Of a stretch of DNA of 64,000 nt, positions 20,560 to 30,088 are shown piece by piece; positions within the stretch are counted from its first letter, which is position 1; every line of letters starts with the position of its first letter. The stretch comes from Pectobacterium carotovorum. GTDB taxonomy: Bacteria > Pseudomonadota > Gammaproteobacteria > Enterobacterales > Enterobacteriaceae. A program made the position numbers and the translations under genes. The stretch covers positions 186,001 through 250,000 of the forward strand of contig CP066552.1 in the NCBI GenBank assembly GCA_016415585.1, written 5' to 3'. Below the pieces are notes generated by a model, which was given only the letters and a program-made list of their open reading frames with translations, ran no database searches and had not been told where the DNA came from.

Positions 20560-21339
20560 TTAATTCGATATGTTCTTTTTTTGTAGAGACCACAATTCTG
20601 TATATTTATTAAAAGTATACTGAGAATTCACTATGGCTAGTAGCAATCCTTGTTTTCCATCTAAAAAACCAGCCCTAAATATCCATGTTTTAAGAAATGC
20701 AAAGACTGTATGAATGAATATGTCTGAATAGCGGCACCGTTTCCCTCGACTGTGCCGTTCCTCTGCCCATGCCAAAGCGTAATGTAGTTGTTTTTTCTGG
20801 AAGCTTGAGAACTCACGGCATGTTAAATGCAATAAGTCACCTGATAATTTTTTAAGAGATGCACTACCATAATTTAGAGATTCATGTACAGTATTATCAT
20901 TATAAGCAAAACAGTTATTGGCATAGAAGCGAATGACATTATCTGGGTACCATCCGCTGTGGCGCATAAATCGGCCAAGGAAGAGATTCCTTCTAGCACA
21001 GAAATATACATTTCTATTATCAATATCAGGTTTTGCTAGTATCTTTTCAATAGAATTGCGTAATTCAGGTGTTACTCTTTCATCTGTATCTATCACGAAA
21101 ATATAATCGCCGTTGGCATAACGTTGAGCTTTCTGCCTCTGTTTTCCATATCCTGGCCATTGATTTGTATGATAGACTCGAGCACCATAATTTTCAGCGA
21201 TCTCTACAGTATTATCGGTACTTCCTGAGTCAACAATAATTATTTCATCAGCCCATTCTACTGAGCGCAAGCATTCGTCAAGAAGTTCGGATGCATTTTT
21301 TGCAATCATAACAATAGATAATTTATTTCGGGTTTCCAT
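20560..21339 (-). CDS. waaE: LPS core beta-1,4-glucosyltransferase WaaE
   Basis: A 259-residue GT2 protein. The N-terminal [18 protein letters not shown] and [18 protein letters not shown] blocks and the IDTDERVT acidic motif are typical of WaaE/KdtX, which adds glucose to heptose I of the inner core in Klebsiella, Serratia and related genera. In those genomes waaE usually adjoins waaA-coaD; here nine genes separate them, which suggests later insertions into the operon. AAAGG precedes the ATG. Confidence 0.87.
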   Translation of the reverse strand: METRNKLSIVMIAKNASELLDECLRSVEWADEIIIVDSGSTDNTVEIAENYGARVYHTNQWPGYGKQRQKAQRYANGDYIFVIDTDERVTPELRNSIEKILAKPDIDNRNVYFCARRNLFLGRFMRHSGWYPDNVIRFYANNCFAYNDNTVHESLNYGSASLKKLSGDLLHLTCREFSSFQKKQLHYALAWAEERHSRGKRCRYSDIFIHTVFAFLKTWIFRAGFLDGKQGLLLAIVNSQYTFNKYTELWSLQKKNISN

Positions 21340-21451
21340 TATTTATTGCCTTTATGATTTTTATATTTAAATTTTTTTGTTTTTTACAAATTTATATCTT
21401 GGAAGTGATATAGTGAACGACTTCATTTTCTAGCATCTCGTAGATCAAGAT

Positions 21452-22246
21452 TTACCATTTTAATGAACGTAAGAATTTTTTTATAATAAAGAAAAAATCA
21501 TTAATACCTTTTTCAATATTCCCTTTCTTTCTACTCTCTTTTTTTATCTCTTGATCTAATTTCTCTAATCGTTCTTTCTCAATATTACTGTTGGATATAT
21601 CTACGATGGGGTGAGATATTATTTCTGTTAGATATATTTTTTTAAAACATTTTTTTTTGTATAGATAGTCCCACTTATCAGCAATGTAATAGTTATTGTT
21701 GAATTCTTCATGCAAATTTATTGCTAACTTTCTACTTACAAGGTAACAACATGTTCTTGTTATATATATTGGCTTATAGGTTAGCTTTTTTAAAATAATA
21801 CCATTTATATTTATTTTGTTAAAAAATGACAAGGATATTTTTCTTCTCTGGCTAAGGCCATCTTGCCCGCCCAGTATATAAAGATTCTCTTCGCACATTT
21901 TGAGAGTTGACTCCTCAGATAATCCGTTTATAAGATGCTTCAATGAGGAGTTAATAATTGCATCATCTTCAAGAATAATAGCCCATTCTATTTTTTCATT
22001 AATTATTTTGGAATATATTTTTTGATGGCTTAAAGAGCATCCTATTTCCGATGCTGTTGGATTAAACTCTTTTGGCGAACTAGCCTTAATCCTGTCTAGC
22101 TCCTCTCTTGGTAGATCAGAACCTAGTATCGCGTCAATAAACTCAAAATCAATACTCTCTTTTTTTAGAGTATCAGCGATGGATTTTCTTCTGTTGGTGT
22201 CTTTAGCTAAAGATACAATGAATACTGGAACTTTATTCTTTTCCAT
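21452..22246 (-). CDS. Glycosyltransferase family 25 (LPS biosynthesis)
   Basis: A 264-residue GT25 protein like Haemophilus Lex1/LpsA and LgtB-type galactosyl- or glucosyltransferases. Motifs visible: VFIVSLAKDTNRRKSI at the N-terminus, SEIGCSLSHQKIY (about 66-78) and the acidic AIILEDDAII (about 90-99). The C-terminal 40 residues are Lys/Glu-rich. It starts 2 bp after the GT8 stop; the end of the GT8 gene supplies its GGAAAG ribosome-binding site. Sugar specificity unknown. Confidence 0.8.
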   Translation of the reverse strand: MEKNKVPVFIVSLAKDTNRRKSIADTLKKESIDFEFIDAILGSDLPREELDRIKASSPKEFNPTASEIGCSLSHQKIYSKIINEKIEWAIILEDDAIINSSLKHLINGLSEESTLKMCEENLYILGGQDGLSQRRKISLSFFNKININGIILKKLTYKPIYITRTCCYLVSRKLAINLHEEFNNNYYIADKWDYLYKKKCFKKIYLTEIISHPIVDISNSNIEKERLEKLDQEIKKESRKKGNIEKGINDFFFIIKKFLRSLKW

Positions 22247-22248
22247 TT

Positions 22249-23268
22249 TTACTTTCCAAAGAATGCTTTAATGAAAAAATACTTGGCATAACTTTTTACG
22301 CCTTTTATATATTTTCTATTGTGAAACTGATGCTTAGCACAATACCGCATATTACTTGCGGTCACGGCGTCTAATAGAGGCTCATTTCTCCATGGAGAAT
22401 TATCTTTGGCTTTTAAAAAATATTTTGTACAACTGTAATTGGCTGCCCATTTATGCCATGGCTTAGTTGGGCCGATATAATGAATAAAAACAGTCTCTGT
22501 GGAGATAGGTGTTGGCGCTGATTCACCATTGCTATATTTTAATTCATAGTTAATGCTAAACTGGGTGTTGTATTTATAACCCAGTTGATTGGCTTTCCCT
22601 GCCAACAGTATATTTAAAACATCCTGATCAGGATGAGTAATGACTTTCTTCATCTCTGAATCGATCAAAAAACGCATGCTATTTTCTGTTACAGAGGCTT
22701 GATGCCAGTTATTGATTTCAATTAACAAAACGCCAGAATTAAAGTAGCCATTGCTGAGTTCAGGCTGCTGAAGTTTTTGTGCACGGTTTTCCCACCAACT
22801 GCTATCACCATCTAAAACAGCAGCGGCAATATGGCTACTAATATCTAATTTTATTAATTCTTGCAATGAGCCATTACATATAATGTCTGCATCAAGGTAG
22901 AGAACTCTATCGAGTATCTGATAGAAATAGTCGGCAATAATAAAGCGGAAATAAATGGCATAGCTCCAGAGTTTGGTTTCTGGTAACGTTTTTAACCAAG
23001 TGCAATCAACGATATAAATGTTAATAGTTGTATTGTATTGCTCTGCCATCTCTTGAAATCTGGCTTTATCACCATCACTGAGTTTGTCGGTAAACACGTG
23101 AAAGGATAAACAGTAATCCGGATTCTTTAATAAAATAGATGCGATAGCGATGGCGCAGCCATAAATGAATTTTTCATCCGTGCCAAAGGCTATGTCTAAC
23201 TCGGCATCTTTTTTAGAATAGGAGAATGAGTGTACAGTTTTTATGACTTTTTCTTTGTCAAAGTACAT
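22249..23268 (-). CDS. LPS core GT8 glycosyltransferase (WaaI/WaaJ-like)
   Basis: A 339-residue GT8 enzyme: LDIAFGTDEKFIYGCAIAI near residues 24-42, DRVLYLDADIICNG (the DxD motif, about 120-133), GYFNSGVLLIEIN, and HYIGPTKPWHKW near residue 290. WaaI and WaaJ add alpha-linked galactose or glucose to the outer core from UDP-sugars. Which of the two it resembles functionally cannot be read from sequence. It follows waaG by 77 bp in the operon. Confidence 0.85.
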   Translation of the reverse strand: MYFDKEKVIKTVHSFSYSKKDAELDIAFGTDEKFIYGCAIAIASILLKNPDYCLSFHVFTDKLSDGDKARFQEMAEQYNTTINIYIVDCTWLKTLPETKLWSYAIYFRFIIADYFYQILDRVLYLDADIICNGSLQELIKLDISSHIAAAVLDGDSSWWENRAQKLQQPELSNGYFNSGVLLIEINNWHQASVTENSMRFLIDSEMKKVITHPDQDVLNILLAGKANQLGYKYNTQFSINYELKYSNGESAPTPISTETVFIHYIGPTKPWHKWAANYSCTKYFLKAKDNSPWRNEPLLDAVTASNMRYCAKHQFHNRKYIKGVKSYAKYFFIKAFFGK

Positions 23269-23345
23269 GTGCTTACCGTGTTGGATAAATAGCGGAAAGA
23301 ATAACGTGTTGTAAGAAACAGGTTAGAATATGTCTTTATTTATCA

Positions 23346-24461
23346 TTATGATTCGATAATCAACTGTGCCGCTTTTTCTGGCAAACTATAAATATCTTCT
23401 GTATCGGCAAAATGGCGGGCATTTTCTGCCCACTGTTTCAGCGTTTCTGGCTGAATAAGTGCGTGTGACAACGCGTGGTTCAGTGCTGTCTGACTAAAGG
23501 GTTCTGGGATGACCTGTCCGGCCTGCGAGCGCTCAATGTAAAAAGCATAACCGCACGCATCGGTAACGAGTATTGGCAGTCCAGCCGCGATAGCCTCAAG
23601 CAAAACGATGCCAGCAGCTTCCTGATGCGCCGGATGAAGTAACAAATCTGCGGCTGCCATGAAGTCAGGAATGTCGTCTCGGCCAGAGAAGAACTGTATT
23701 TGTTTACCGATGCCGAGCTGCTCTGCCTGTTGTTGAAACGGTTTTGGATCGTCCTGGCCGACAACCAGCAGCGTTACGTGTTGACGCAGTTCCTGTGGCA
23801 GGCTAGCGATAGCGCTCAGGCTGCGGCCAACACCTTTGCGTTTGAAGTCGGAACCGACCTGTAATAGAACAAATCCGTTTTCATCCAGATGATGCTGTTG
23901 ACGGAACTGTGAACGCGTATCTGGAGAACGCGTGCTGTACTTTCTATCCAGTGAAATACCCGGCGGTAGCATAAAAAAGCGTTCATCTTGTGTACCGTAA
24001 TGCTTCTGGAAATGGGCGATTTGCCGCGGCGTCAGCATCAGCATGCGCGTGTGGCTATCTTTATCGAACACGTCTCGTTCAAGTGCTGTATATCCGCGGT
24101 AGCGAGGTGTGAGTCGATAAAAGAAACCTTTTTCCTGAACGGCCTTTTCTGCCGTACATCCTTCTGCGGCATAGTAGAAGTCTAGCCCTGGCATTTTGCT
24201 AAATCCGACAACGCGAGCGACAGGGTGCTGTTGTAAATGGCGTTGTATCCAGTCGGAAAAATGGCGATGGCGCGTATGATTACCCAGTCCAGAGATGGGC
24301 ACGAGAACGATGTCGAACCCTTCAGGTTTGTCGCCTTGCCATTCGCTGGTATAAACACGAATATCGTGACCTTGTTTCTGGCAGACTTTTGCAATGCTCA
24401 GAAAATCTCGCTGTAGCCCGCCGAAAGGGAAGTATTTATAGACGCAGAATGCGATTTTCAT
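23346..24461 (-). CDS. waaG: LPS core glucosyltransferase I
   Basis: A GT4 enzyme that adds the first outer-core glucose to heptose II. The 371-residue protein starts MKIAFCVYKYFPFGGLQRD, has the LLQVGSDFKRKGVGRS donor-site block near residue 190, and the EX7E-like HQEAAGIVLLEAIAAGLP near 280. It overlaps waaQ by ATGA (4 bp). From here toward waaQ, base composition returns to the normal genomic value, marking the edge of the AT-rich segment. Confidence 0.93.
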   Translation of the reverse strand: MKIAFCVYKYFPFGGLQRDFLSIAKVCQKQGHDIRVYTSEWQGDKPEGFDIVLVPISGLGNHTRHRHFSDWIQRHLQQHPVARVVGFSKMPGLDFYYAAEGCTAEKAVQEKGFFYRLTPRYRGYTALERDVFDKDSHTRMLMLTPRQIAHFQKHYGTQDERFFMLPPGISLDRKYSTRSPDTRSQFRQQHHLDENGFVLLQVGSDFKRKGVGRSLSAIASLPQELRQHVTLLVVGQDDPKPFQQQAEQLGIGKQIQFFSGRDDIPDFMAAADLLLHPAHQEAAGIVLLEAIAAGLPILVTDACGYAFYIERSQAGQVIPEPFSQTALNHALSHALIQPETLKQWAENARHFADTEDIYSLPEKAAQLIIES

Positions 24462-25528
24462 TTGGTGTTCTCTTCCTGCGCCTCTTGCAGCATGTGTTCT
24501 GATGCCTGGATGACCGCTTGTGCTGGAATGCAGGACAAATATTTGACCGTCTGATCGTAATTCTGTTGGGCTGGCATTTGTTGATATTCACCTGCCCAAA
24601 TCTGTTTATAGTGTTTGCACCATGGACGCCATAATTTATAGTCCGTTGGGCCGAACAGACACACTAGTGGCGTATTCAATGCGGCGGCCATATGCATTGG
24701 GGCGGAATCCACGCCGATATACAACACGGCGTTGTCAATTAGCGCAGCCAGTTCCAGAAAGCTCGTTTTACCCGCAAAGGTCATTTCGGGTTTATGCGTG
24801 CACTGTGAGTGAATATCGCGCACCACGTTTAAATCATCTTCTGAAGGACCACAGGTCAAAACGACTTCCAGATTTTTGGTTTTAAGATAGTCAATGACCT
24901 GAGCGAACTTGTCGTTGTCCCAGTATTTGTAGTATTGGCGAGTCGTGGGTTGGATGACGACGTAGCGTTGCGTTAAAAGTGTAGGGTGTTGATCCGCGAT
25001 ACTTTGGGCGTCTTCCTGACGATAATGCAGTGATAATGTCGAGCATATATTTGACGTCGGCAGGTTGAGCGGGGTGAGGAGATGAAGATTTTGCTCAACA
25101 ATATGCGCGCCCATTGGCGGAACGCAGACGCTGAAAAATGAACGCCAAATCTTTCCTTTCAGATTATCGCCCCGATCGAGAGCAATGCTGTGACATCCCA
25201 ATGATTTTACTAATAGGGCAATGGGCCACTGGTCAGCTAAATTGACGATCAGATCGTAATTGTTTTGTTTAAGCTTTTGCCTGACTTCTTGGAAATTACG
25301 GATCTTTTCCAAAAGCGTGCCCGTTTTTCTTTTGAGCCCATAGAGCTGATGTATCTCTGGGTTTGCAGAGAGAATCGGCATCGTATCCTGGTACAGCAAT
25401 ACGTCGATTTTGGCATCAGGGTAGTTGGCTTTCAGCGTACTGATGAGCGGAGTGGTCAGCAGCATATCGCCATGATATCTGAGCTTCACCACGAGAATCC
25501 GGTGATAAGAGATGATGCGTTGACTCAC
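24458..25528 (-). CDS. waaQ: LPS core heptosyltransferase III
   Basis: A GT9 enzyme that adds the branch heptose III to heptose II. The 356-residue protein has ILVVKLRYHGDMLLTTPLI at the N-terminus and AVLYIGVDSAPMHMAAAL near residue 265. The start is GTG 25528, with AAGGA at good spacing and no usable ATG nearby; E. coli WaaQ aligns from about this point. First gene of the long minus-strand operon, 40 bp downstream of the ops element. Confidence 0.92.
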   Translation of the reverse strand: MSQRIISYHRILVVKLRYHGDMLLTTPLISTLKANYPDAKIDVLLYQDTMPILSANPEIHQLYGLKRKTGTLLEKIRNFQEVRQKLKQNNYDLIVNLADQWPIALLVKSLGCHSIALDRGDNLKGKIWRSFFSVCVPPMGAHIVEQNLHLLTPLNLPTSNICSTLSLHYRQEDAQSIADQHPTLLTQRYVVIQPTTRQYYKYWDNDKFAQVIDYLKTKNLEVVLTCGPSEDDLNVVRDIHSQCTHKPEMTFAGKTSFLELAALIDNAVLYIGVDSAPMHMAAALNTPLVCLFGPTDYKLWRPWCKHYKQIWAGEYQQMPAQQNYDQTVKYLSCIPAQAVIQASEHMLQEAQEENTK

Positions 25529-25568
25529 TCGTTTTCCTTCATGTAATCAAAGGTTATTATTTTACAGG

Positions 25569-25602
25569 CACGCTACCGCCTTTGGCTCAACAGCTACCAA
25601 AA
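25569..25602 (-). promoter_or_regulatory. JUMPStart with ops element (RfaH recruitment)
   Basis: On the minus strand the segment contains GGTAGCTGTTGAGCC followed by GGCGGTAGCGTG, the latter being a perfect ops element at 25580-25569. RfaH binds ops-paused RNA polymerase and allows long polysaccharide operons to be transcribed. The element is 40 bp upstream of waaQ and points into the waaQ-to-coaD operon of about 16 kb. Confidence 0.93.
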
Positions 25603-25815
25603 GACTGATCTTATCCATGTGGCGCGACAGTATGGATAGCTAATTTTCCCGCTATGGTACTAAAACCCACATCCCTCTCACAGAGGTAATTAATATTATA
25701 CCCGTGATCTTGAAAGCTGCGCAGAGGTTGCCTGCACGAGCAGGTTTCCTGCCACTGCTGGTTTTTTGTTGTCATGGTCTCTCTCGTTTGTCTGAAAGAT
25801 GTTTCGCGCATTGCA

Positions 25816-25852
25816 TTGACAGTAAGATCAACTTAATTGTACAACTTAATTG
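25816..25852 (+). promoter_or_regulatory. phd-doc promoter and operator
   Basis: TTGACA at 25816-25821 is a good -35. Two direct repeats CAACTTAATTG (25829-25839 and 25842-25852) flank and overlap the palindromic core TTGTACAA. Phd-type antitoxins autorepress by binding repeats that overlap their promoter, so these repeats are the likely operator. The -10 is weak. Confidence 0.6.
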
Positions 25853-25886
25853 ATATTAACCCGAGGCAGTTTAAAAGGAACATTCT

Positions 25887-26111
25887 ATGTTGACCCTGAC
25901 CTTCTCTGATGTTCGCCAGAAATTTGCCAAAGTACTGGATACGGCTATTACGCAGCCAGTGACCATTACCCGTCGTTCAGCGCCAGATATGGTGGTCATC
26001 ACCGCGGCACAGTTTGCAGAGTTGCAGCAAGCTAAATTTGAGGCTTCTCTTGCCAAGGTAATGAGTAAGCCAAAGAATCAGGCGCTGTTTAAGGATCTTG
26101 CTGATAAATGA
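25887..26111 (+). CDS. phd: Phd/YefM-type antitoxin
   Basis: A 74-residue antitoxin: the N-terminal VRQKFAKVLDTAITQPVTITRRSAPDMVVI is the Phd/YefM DNA-binding fold and the Lys-rich C-terminal tail is the likely toxin-binding segment. It should neutralise Doc and repress the operon. AAGGA lies eight bases before the ATG. The stop overlaps the doc start (ATGA), the usual coupling for toxin-antitoxin pairs. Confidence 0.88.
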   Translation: MLTLTFSDVRQKFAKVLDTAITQPVTITRRSAPDMVVITAAQFAELQQAKFEASLAKVMSKPKNQALFKDLADK

Positions 26112-26482
26112 TCTTCTTCTTAACCGTTGATCAGGTCATCGCCATTCACGACAGTCAGTTAGAAACGTATGGTGGTTTGGCAGGGTTTAGGGATATTGGC
26201 TTGGTGGAAGGCATGGTTGCCCGCGTTGAGAACCTTCACATATATCAGAATGAGAATGACCTGTATGTGCTTGCCGCATCTCTGTTGCTTTCTATAGCAC
26301 GCGGGCATGGCTTTAATGATGCCAACAAAAGAACCTCAGTCGCATCAGCTATGGTGTTTCTCGATATGAATGGTTCATCAATCACGCCATCAGAAGACTT
26401 TGCTGATTTCGTGGTAATGGCAGCGCAAGGGTTTTACGATGTGCATACCGTAGCGGAAGCGTTGAAAAAACTCGCCGATTAG
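26108..26482 (+). CDS. doc: Doc toxin (Fic-fold kinase)
   Basis: A 124-residue Doc family protein with the Fic-like motif H-G-F-N-D-A-N-K-R-T at residues 67-76, matching the P1 Doc site. P1 Doc phosphorylates EF-Tu and stops translation; the same activity is inferred here. The motif is intact, so the toxin is probably functional. It ends 2 bp before the convergent waaL stop, with no terminator seen between them. Confidence 0.9.
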   Translation: MIFFLTVDQVIAIHDSQLETYGGLAGFRDIGLVEGMVARVENLHIYQNENDLYVLAASLLLSIARGHGFNDANKRTSVASAMVFLDMNGSSITPSEDFADFVVMAAQGFYDVHTVAEALKKLAD

Positions 26483-26484
26483 GA

Positions 26485-27741
26485 TCATCGCGGCTTTAGC
26501 CATTTTCCGGTCAGCGTGGTGCCGAGGCAAAACGCCATAAGCCACGCAATAAGCATGTCTCGTGAATAGAGAATGACATCGCTAAGTCCATACATCAGCA
26601 GGGCAAAAAGCAATGCGGCGGAGAGGTGACTGCGTAGAACAAAAAATGAAAAATAAAATAAGGAGGCATAGAGCAACACGAGCAATATTGCTCCCGGCAA
26701 CCCCTTAAGGGAGAAAGCATCAATCACTTCGTTATGCAGATGGACATTCAAAAATTCAACGGCACCCGCTAAATTCGGCTTTTGTTCTGCTTGTGCAATG
26801 ATTCGCTCTGCACGCTGTTCGGCAGATTGTCCCAATAAGGCTTCTTCCCCTGCTTCGATACCTGAGTGATACATCGCGATTCGTGCACCCACCGAGGTTC
26901 TGCTGTTATTCATGCTATAGCTGTGTACGTCAGTAATCAGATCGTTGAGGCGCTGATGAATCGTTTCCTGGAAAAGGAATAAACACAGGAGAAGCGTGGC
27001 CGATGAGCCGACTAGCGCTTTTATAAATAGCGGCTTACTGTGTCTGACTTCTGACAGTAAAATGGTCGCGCCAACAAGGGGATAAACAAATATGGCTGCC
27101 CGAGTTTCTGTCAACAGAATGGCGACAGTCACTAACAGGAAATGCCCCAGATAGAGATAATACTTATAGGTTGAATCGAGCTTAAGCAGTGCCTGTGCGC
27201 TTAAGGCACCGATGAAGGTAAGAAAATAGGCCGCGCTCGTTGCGGTACCAAATACTAATCCAATACGGTGCATTCCACTGAACAGTGACTGGTAGAACGC
27301 ATAGCCCAGCGCGAATACACTGATTGCAATGATGTAGGAAAGGGACTGACGCTGATTTTTTTGCGAGATATGCAGGACTGTCAGAAGGATAAATGCGCCC
27401 AAAATACCAGCATGTGCAGATGTTTTATAGGCGTTGTACACATAAGGGAAAAGGCTATCGGGTTGATAATAGTGGTGATACCAAATGAGATTGGTTAAGC
27501 CGATAGCCAGCAGGCAAAGTGGAATCAGTAACAGCCGCTTAGCCGCGATGACGGTTCTTAAGTGTGTCGCCACATAAAAAACAGATAGCGAGCCCGTGAG
27601 ATAAAAAAGCCACCCAGCAATAATGCTACTAAATGGCATAATGGCTAATGTGAGTAAACAGCCGGGGAAAACCGCTTTAAGCGCGACAGCCGAACTGATG
27701 CTGGGCGTTTTTCCCAGTTCGTACCTTAATTCATTGAGCAT
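26485..27741 (-). CDS. waaL: O-antigen ligase (WaaL)
   Basis: An inner-membrane protein with about 10-12 predicted helices and a large periplasmic loop, joining O-antigen from undecaprenyl pyrophosphate to the LPS core. The Wzy_C/WaaL region shows [17 protein letters not shown] (conserved Arg) and [19 protein letters not shown] (conserved His) near residue 340. The start at ATG 27741 gives 418 residues, typical of WaaL. The frame remains open to 27849, but those 36 codons translate the palindromic repeat and are the same false N-terminus seen before pyrE. No strong Shine-Dalgarno precedes any candidate start. Last gene of the hldD operon. Confidence 0.85.
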   Translation of the reverse strand: MLNELRYELGKTPSISSAVALKAVFPGCLLTLAIMPFSSIIAGWLFYLTGSLSVFYVATHLRTVIAAKRLLLIPLCLLAIGLTNLIWYHHYYQPDSLFPYVYNAYKTSAHAGILGAFILLTVLHISQKNQRQSLSYIIAISVFALGYAFYQSLFSGMHRIGLVFGTATSAAYFLTFIGALSAQALLKLDSTYKYYLYLGHFLLVTVAILLTETRAAIFVYPLVGATILLSEVRHSKPLFIKALVGSSATLLLCLFLFQETIHQRLNDLITDVHSYSMNNSRTSVGARIAMYHSGIEAGEEALLGQSAEQRAERIIAQAEQKPNLAGAVEFLNVHLHNEVIDAFSLKGLPGAILLVLLYASLFYFSFFVLRSHLSAALLFALLMYGLSDVILYSRDMLIAWLMAFCLGTTLTGKWLKPR

Positions 27742-27791
27742 GTATTTGTTCACAGTCGGGAGCGATATCACTCGTCTGATGCAGGTAATTC

Positions 27792-27974
<183 letters not shown>

Positions 27975-27988
<14 letters not shown>

Positions 27989-28946
27989 TCAGCTTCTCTA
28001 ATTTCTGATGGACGAGGCTAGCGGGAATAGTCTCCATTTTCTGGCTTTCAGACATTTCCACCACTTGATTCATCCCGTAGCCGCCAATCAGCCCTGGGTC
28101 GGTTGGTCCGTATAGGGTGATATTCGGACGATCCAGCGCTGCTGTCAGGTGGCTAAGCCCGGTATCGACGGAGACAACCGCGCTGGCGCCCGCGAGTACC
28201 TCGGCAACCTGTTGCAGCGTAAGGCGTGGTAAGACTTCAACGTGTGGAAAGCCTTCCGCCAGTCGCAATGCACGCTGGTGCTCATGCTCCGCTCCCCAAG
28301 GGAGTTTGATGTGTAGCCCACTCGGTGCTAATAGGGAAATCAGTTCACGCCATTGCGCTTCCGGCCAGTGTTTTTCATCACGCGTCGTGGCGTGGAGAAA
28401 CACCAGATAGCGGTTGGCGTCTGCGGGCGACTGAGAGAGGAAGCGTGAGGCAATCGCATAATCGCCACGCTCGGTGGGTTTCCGATAGTTCAGGCTGGCG
28501 GCAAACAGCGCCCGCACGCGCTCGACAGCATGTTGTCGGCGGCTTATTGGGTGGCGATAGTTATAAAACCAGCTTGCCAGCGGCTCGCGCGCGCTTTTGC
28601 AATCCAATCCGTGTTTTTTTCCGTTGGCGAGTCGCGTAACCAGCAGCGCGCTTTTTATCAGCCCTTGTGCATCAATAACCGCATCATAGCGGTACTGGCG
28701 TAGCTGTCGCGTAAATTCTGCACGTTCCTGACGTATCGGGGCACTGAACCAACTTTTGCGCCAGCGGCGTATCGCCACTGGAATGACGCGGGAAACCGCC
28801 GGGTGCCAACTGGGGATTTGTGCGAAACCTTCTTCAACCGCCCAATCGAATTGGATACCGGGAATAGCCTGCATTGCATCAGTTAAGGCTGGCAAGGTGT
28901 GCAGCACATCGCCCATCGACGACGTTTTCACGATCAGCACTCTCAT
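27975..28946 (-). CDS. waaC: LPS heptosyltransferase I
   Basis: A GT9 enzyme that adds the first L-glycero-D-manno-heptose to Kdo. The 323-residue protein has VLIVKTSSMGDVLHTLPAL at the N-terminus and AVVSVDTGLSHLTAAL near residue 260. The last four codons and the TAA overlap the edge of the palindromic repeat, so the original C-terminus has been slightly altered. It overlaps waaF by ATGA. Confidence 0.96.
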
Positions 28947-30064
28947 GCATCTGCTCCCGGCACCCGGTTTTCTCCTGGAACGAGACTTTCTTTTGGAATG
29001 AGACTTTCTTTTGAAATGAGACTTTCTTTTGAAATGAGATAGTTATCCAGTGCGCTGAGCACGCGTTCGGGTTGAATGTCGATCAAACTCTGGTGATAAC
29101 CCTGTTCTGCATCCCCTTTGCGCACCCGGTGATAGCCGGTAATCAGGCGAATCACTTCCGCCTGATGGGACAGCGGCGGGGTAAAGTCAGGGCTGCTCGG
29201 ACCGTAAAGTGCGACCAGCGGACGATGAAGTGCCGCAGCAACGTGCATGAGCCCAGAGTCGTTGCTGACGACGGCGTGACAGGCGGCAATGAGCACCACC
29301 GCTTGTTCCAGCGAGGTTTTCCCTGCCAGATTAGCGCAATGCTGCCGCGCGTCTTCCGTCAATCCTTGAAGGATATCGTCGCAGGCCGAACGGTCATTGG
29401 CCGAGCCGAACAGCGCTATTTGGTAGCCGCGTCCAATCAGTGATTGTGCCAGCGCCGCATAGTGATAATGCGGCCAGCGTTTAGCAGGGCCGAATTCGGC
29501 ACCGGGGCAAAAACCGATGATGGGGCGCGCATCGCTGAGGTTAAACGCTTGCGTCATGTCCGCAATTTCGGTCTGATTGACCTGTAACTGCGGCCACAGT
29601 AACGGCTGCGGCAGATCCTCAGCACGGTGGATGCGGCTACGATCGTAGGCTAACGCGGTATAGCGCTGCACCATCAGCGGAAATGCGGTTTTATCCAGCA
29701 CGCGTACGTCGTTCAGCAGCCCGTAACGCATTTCGCCACGCCAGCCTGTACGCTGCGGAATATTAGCAAAGAAAGGGACCAGCGCGGATTTAAAGGAGTT
29801 GGGCAGCACGTAAGCGCGGTCATAGCCCGCATCGCGCAGCGATACGCCAAGACGGCGACGTTCGCCCAGCTCAAGTGCGCCGTGACCTAGCGGCATGGCT
29901 AACGCCTGATTGACTTCCGGCATCCGTGCCAGCAGCGGACGGCACCAGGCTGGCGCCATCACGTCAATGACCGCTTCCGGGTGTTCAGCCTTCAACGTGC
30001 GATAAAGGCTGTGCGACATCATCATATCGCCGACCCAGGAAGGGCCGATGACCAAAATTTTCAT
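28943..30064 (-). CDS. waaF: LPS heptosyltransferase II
   Basis: A GT9 enzyme that adds heptose II. The 373-residue protein has ILVIGPSWVGDMMMSHSLY at the N-terminus, the GFCPGAEFGPAKRW block near residue 187 and AVVSNDSGLMHVAAAL near 260. It is about 25 residues longer than E. coli WaaF because the C-terminus ends in repeats of six residues (LISKES and variants) encoded by an 18-bp tandem array. Lies 24 bp after hldD in the same operon. Confidence 0.95.
   Translation of the reverse strand: MKILVIGPSWVGDMMMSHSLYRTLKAEHPEAVIDVMAPAWCRPLLARMPEVNQALAMPLGHGALELGERRRLGVSLRDAGYDRAYVLPNSFKSALVPFFANIPQRTGWRGEMRYGLLNDVRVLDKTAFPLMVQRYTALAYDRSRIHRAEDLPQPLLWPQLQVNQTEIADMTQAFNLSDARPIIGFCPGAEFGPAKRWPHYHYAALAQSLIGRGYQIALFGSANDRSACDDILQGLTEDARQHCANLAGKTSLEQAVVLIAACHAVVSNDSGLMHVAAALHRPLVALYGPSSPDFTPPLSHQAEVIRLITGYHRVRKGDAEQGYHQSLIDIQPERVLSALDNYLISKESLISKESLIPKESLVPGENRVPGADA
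28982..29040. repeat. 18-bp tandem repeat in the 3' end of waaF
   Basis: Three near-identical units GAGACTTTCTTTTGAAAT (28982-28999 with one G change, 29000-29017, 29018-29035) and a partial fourth. A diverged unit may precede them. As 18 is divisible by 3, copy number can change without shifting the frame. Confidence 0.9.
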
Positions 30065-30088
30065 ACCGCTTATGAATCCTTAATCCGA

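Larger units (their letters stand above)
25529..25886. other. Divergent control region between waaQ and phd
   Basis: Holds the JUMPStart/ops element of the waa operon and the phd operator, both listed separately. A 66-codon minus-strand frame (25611-25811) crosses it; its internal ATG (about 25775) has GAGAGACC upstream but the product is unrecognised. It would overlap the waaQ promoter/leader, so I do not call it as a gene. Confidence 0.5.

Noticed and set aside
25611..25811. 66-codon minus-strand frame upstream of waaQ
   Set aside because: It covers the waaQ promoter/leader next to JUMPStart and has no known relatives. An internal ATG has a partial ribosome-binding site, so it is noted but not called.
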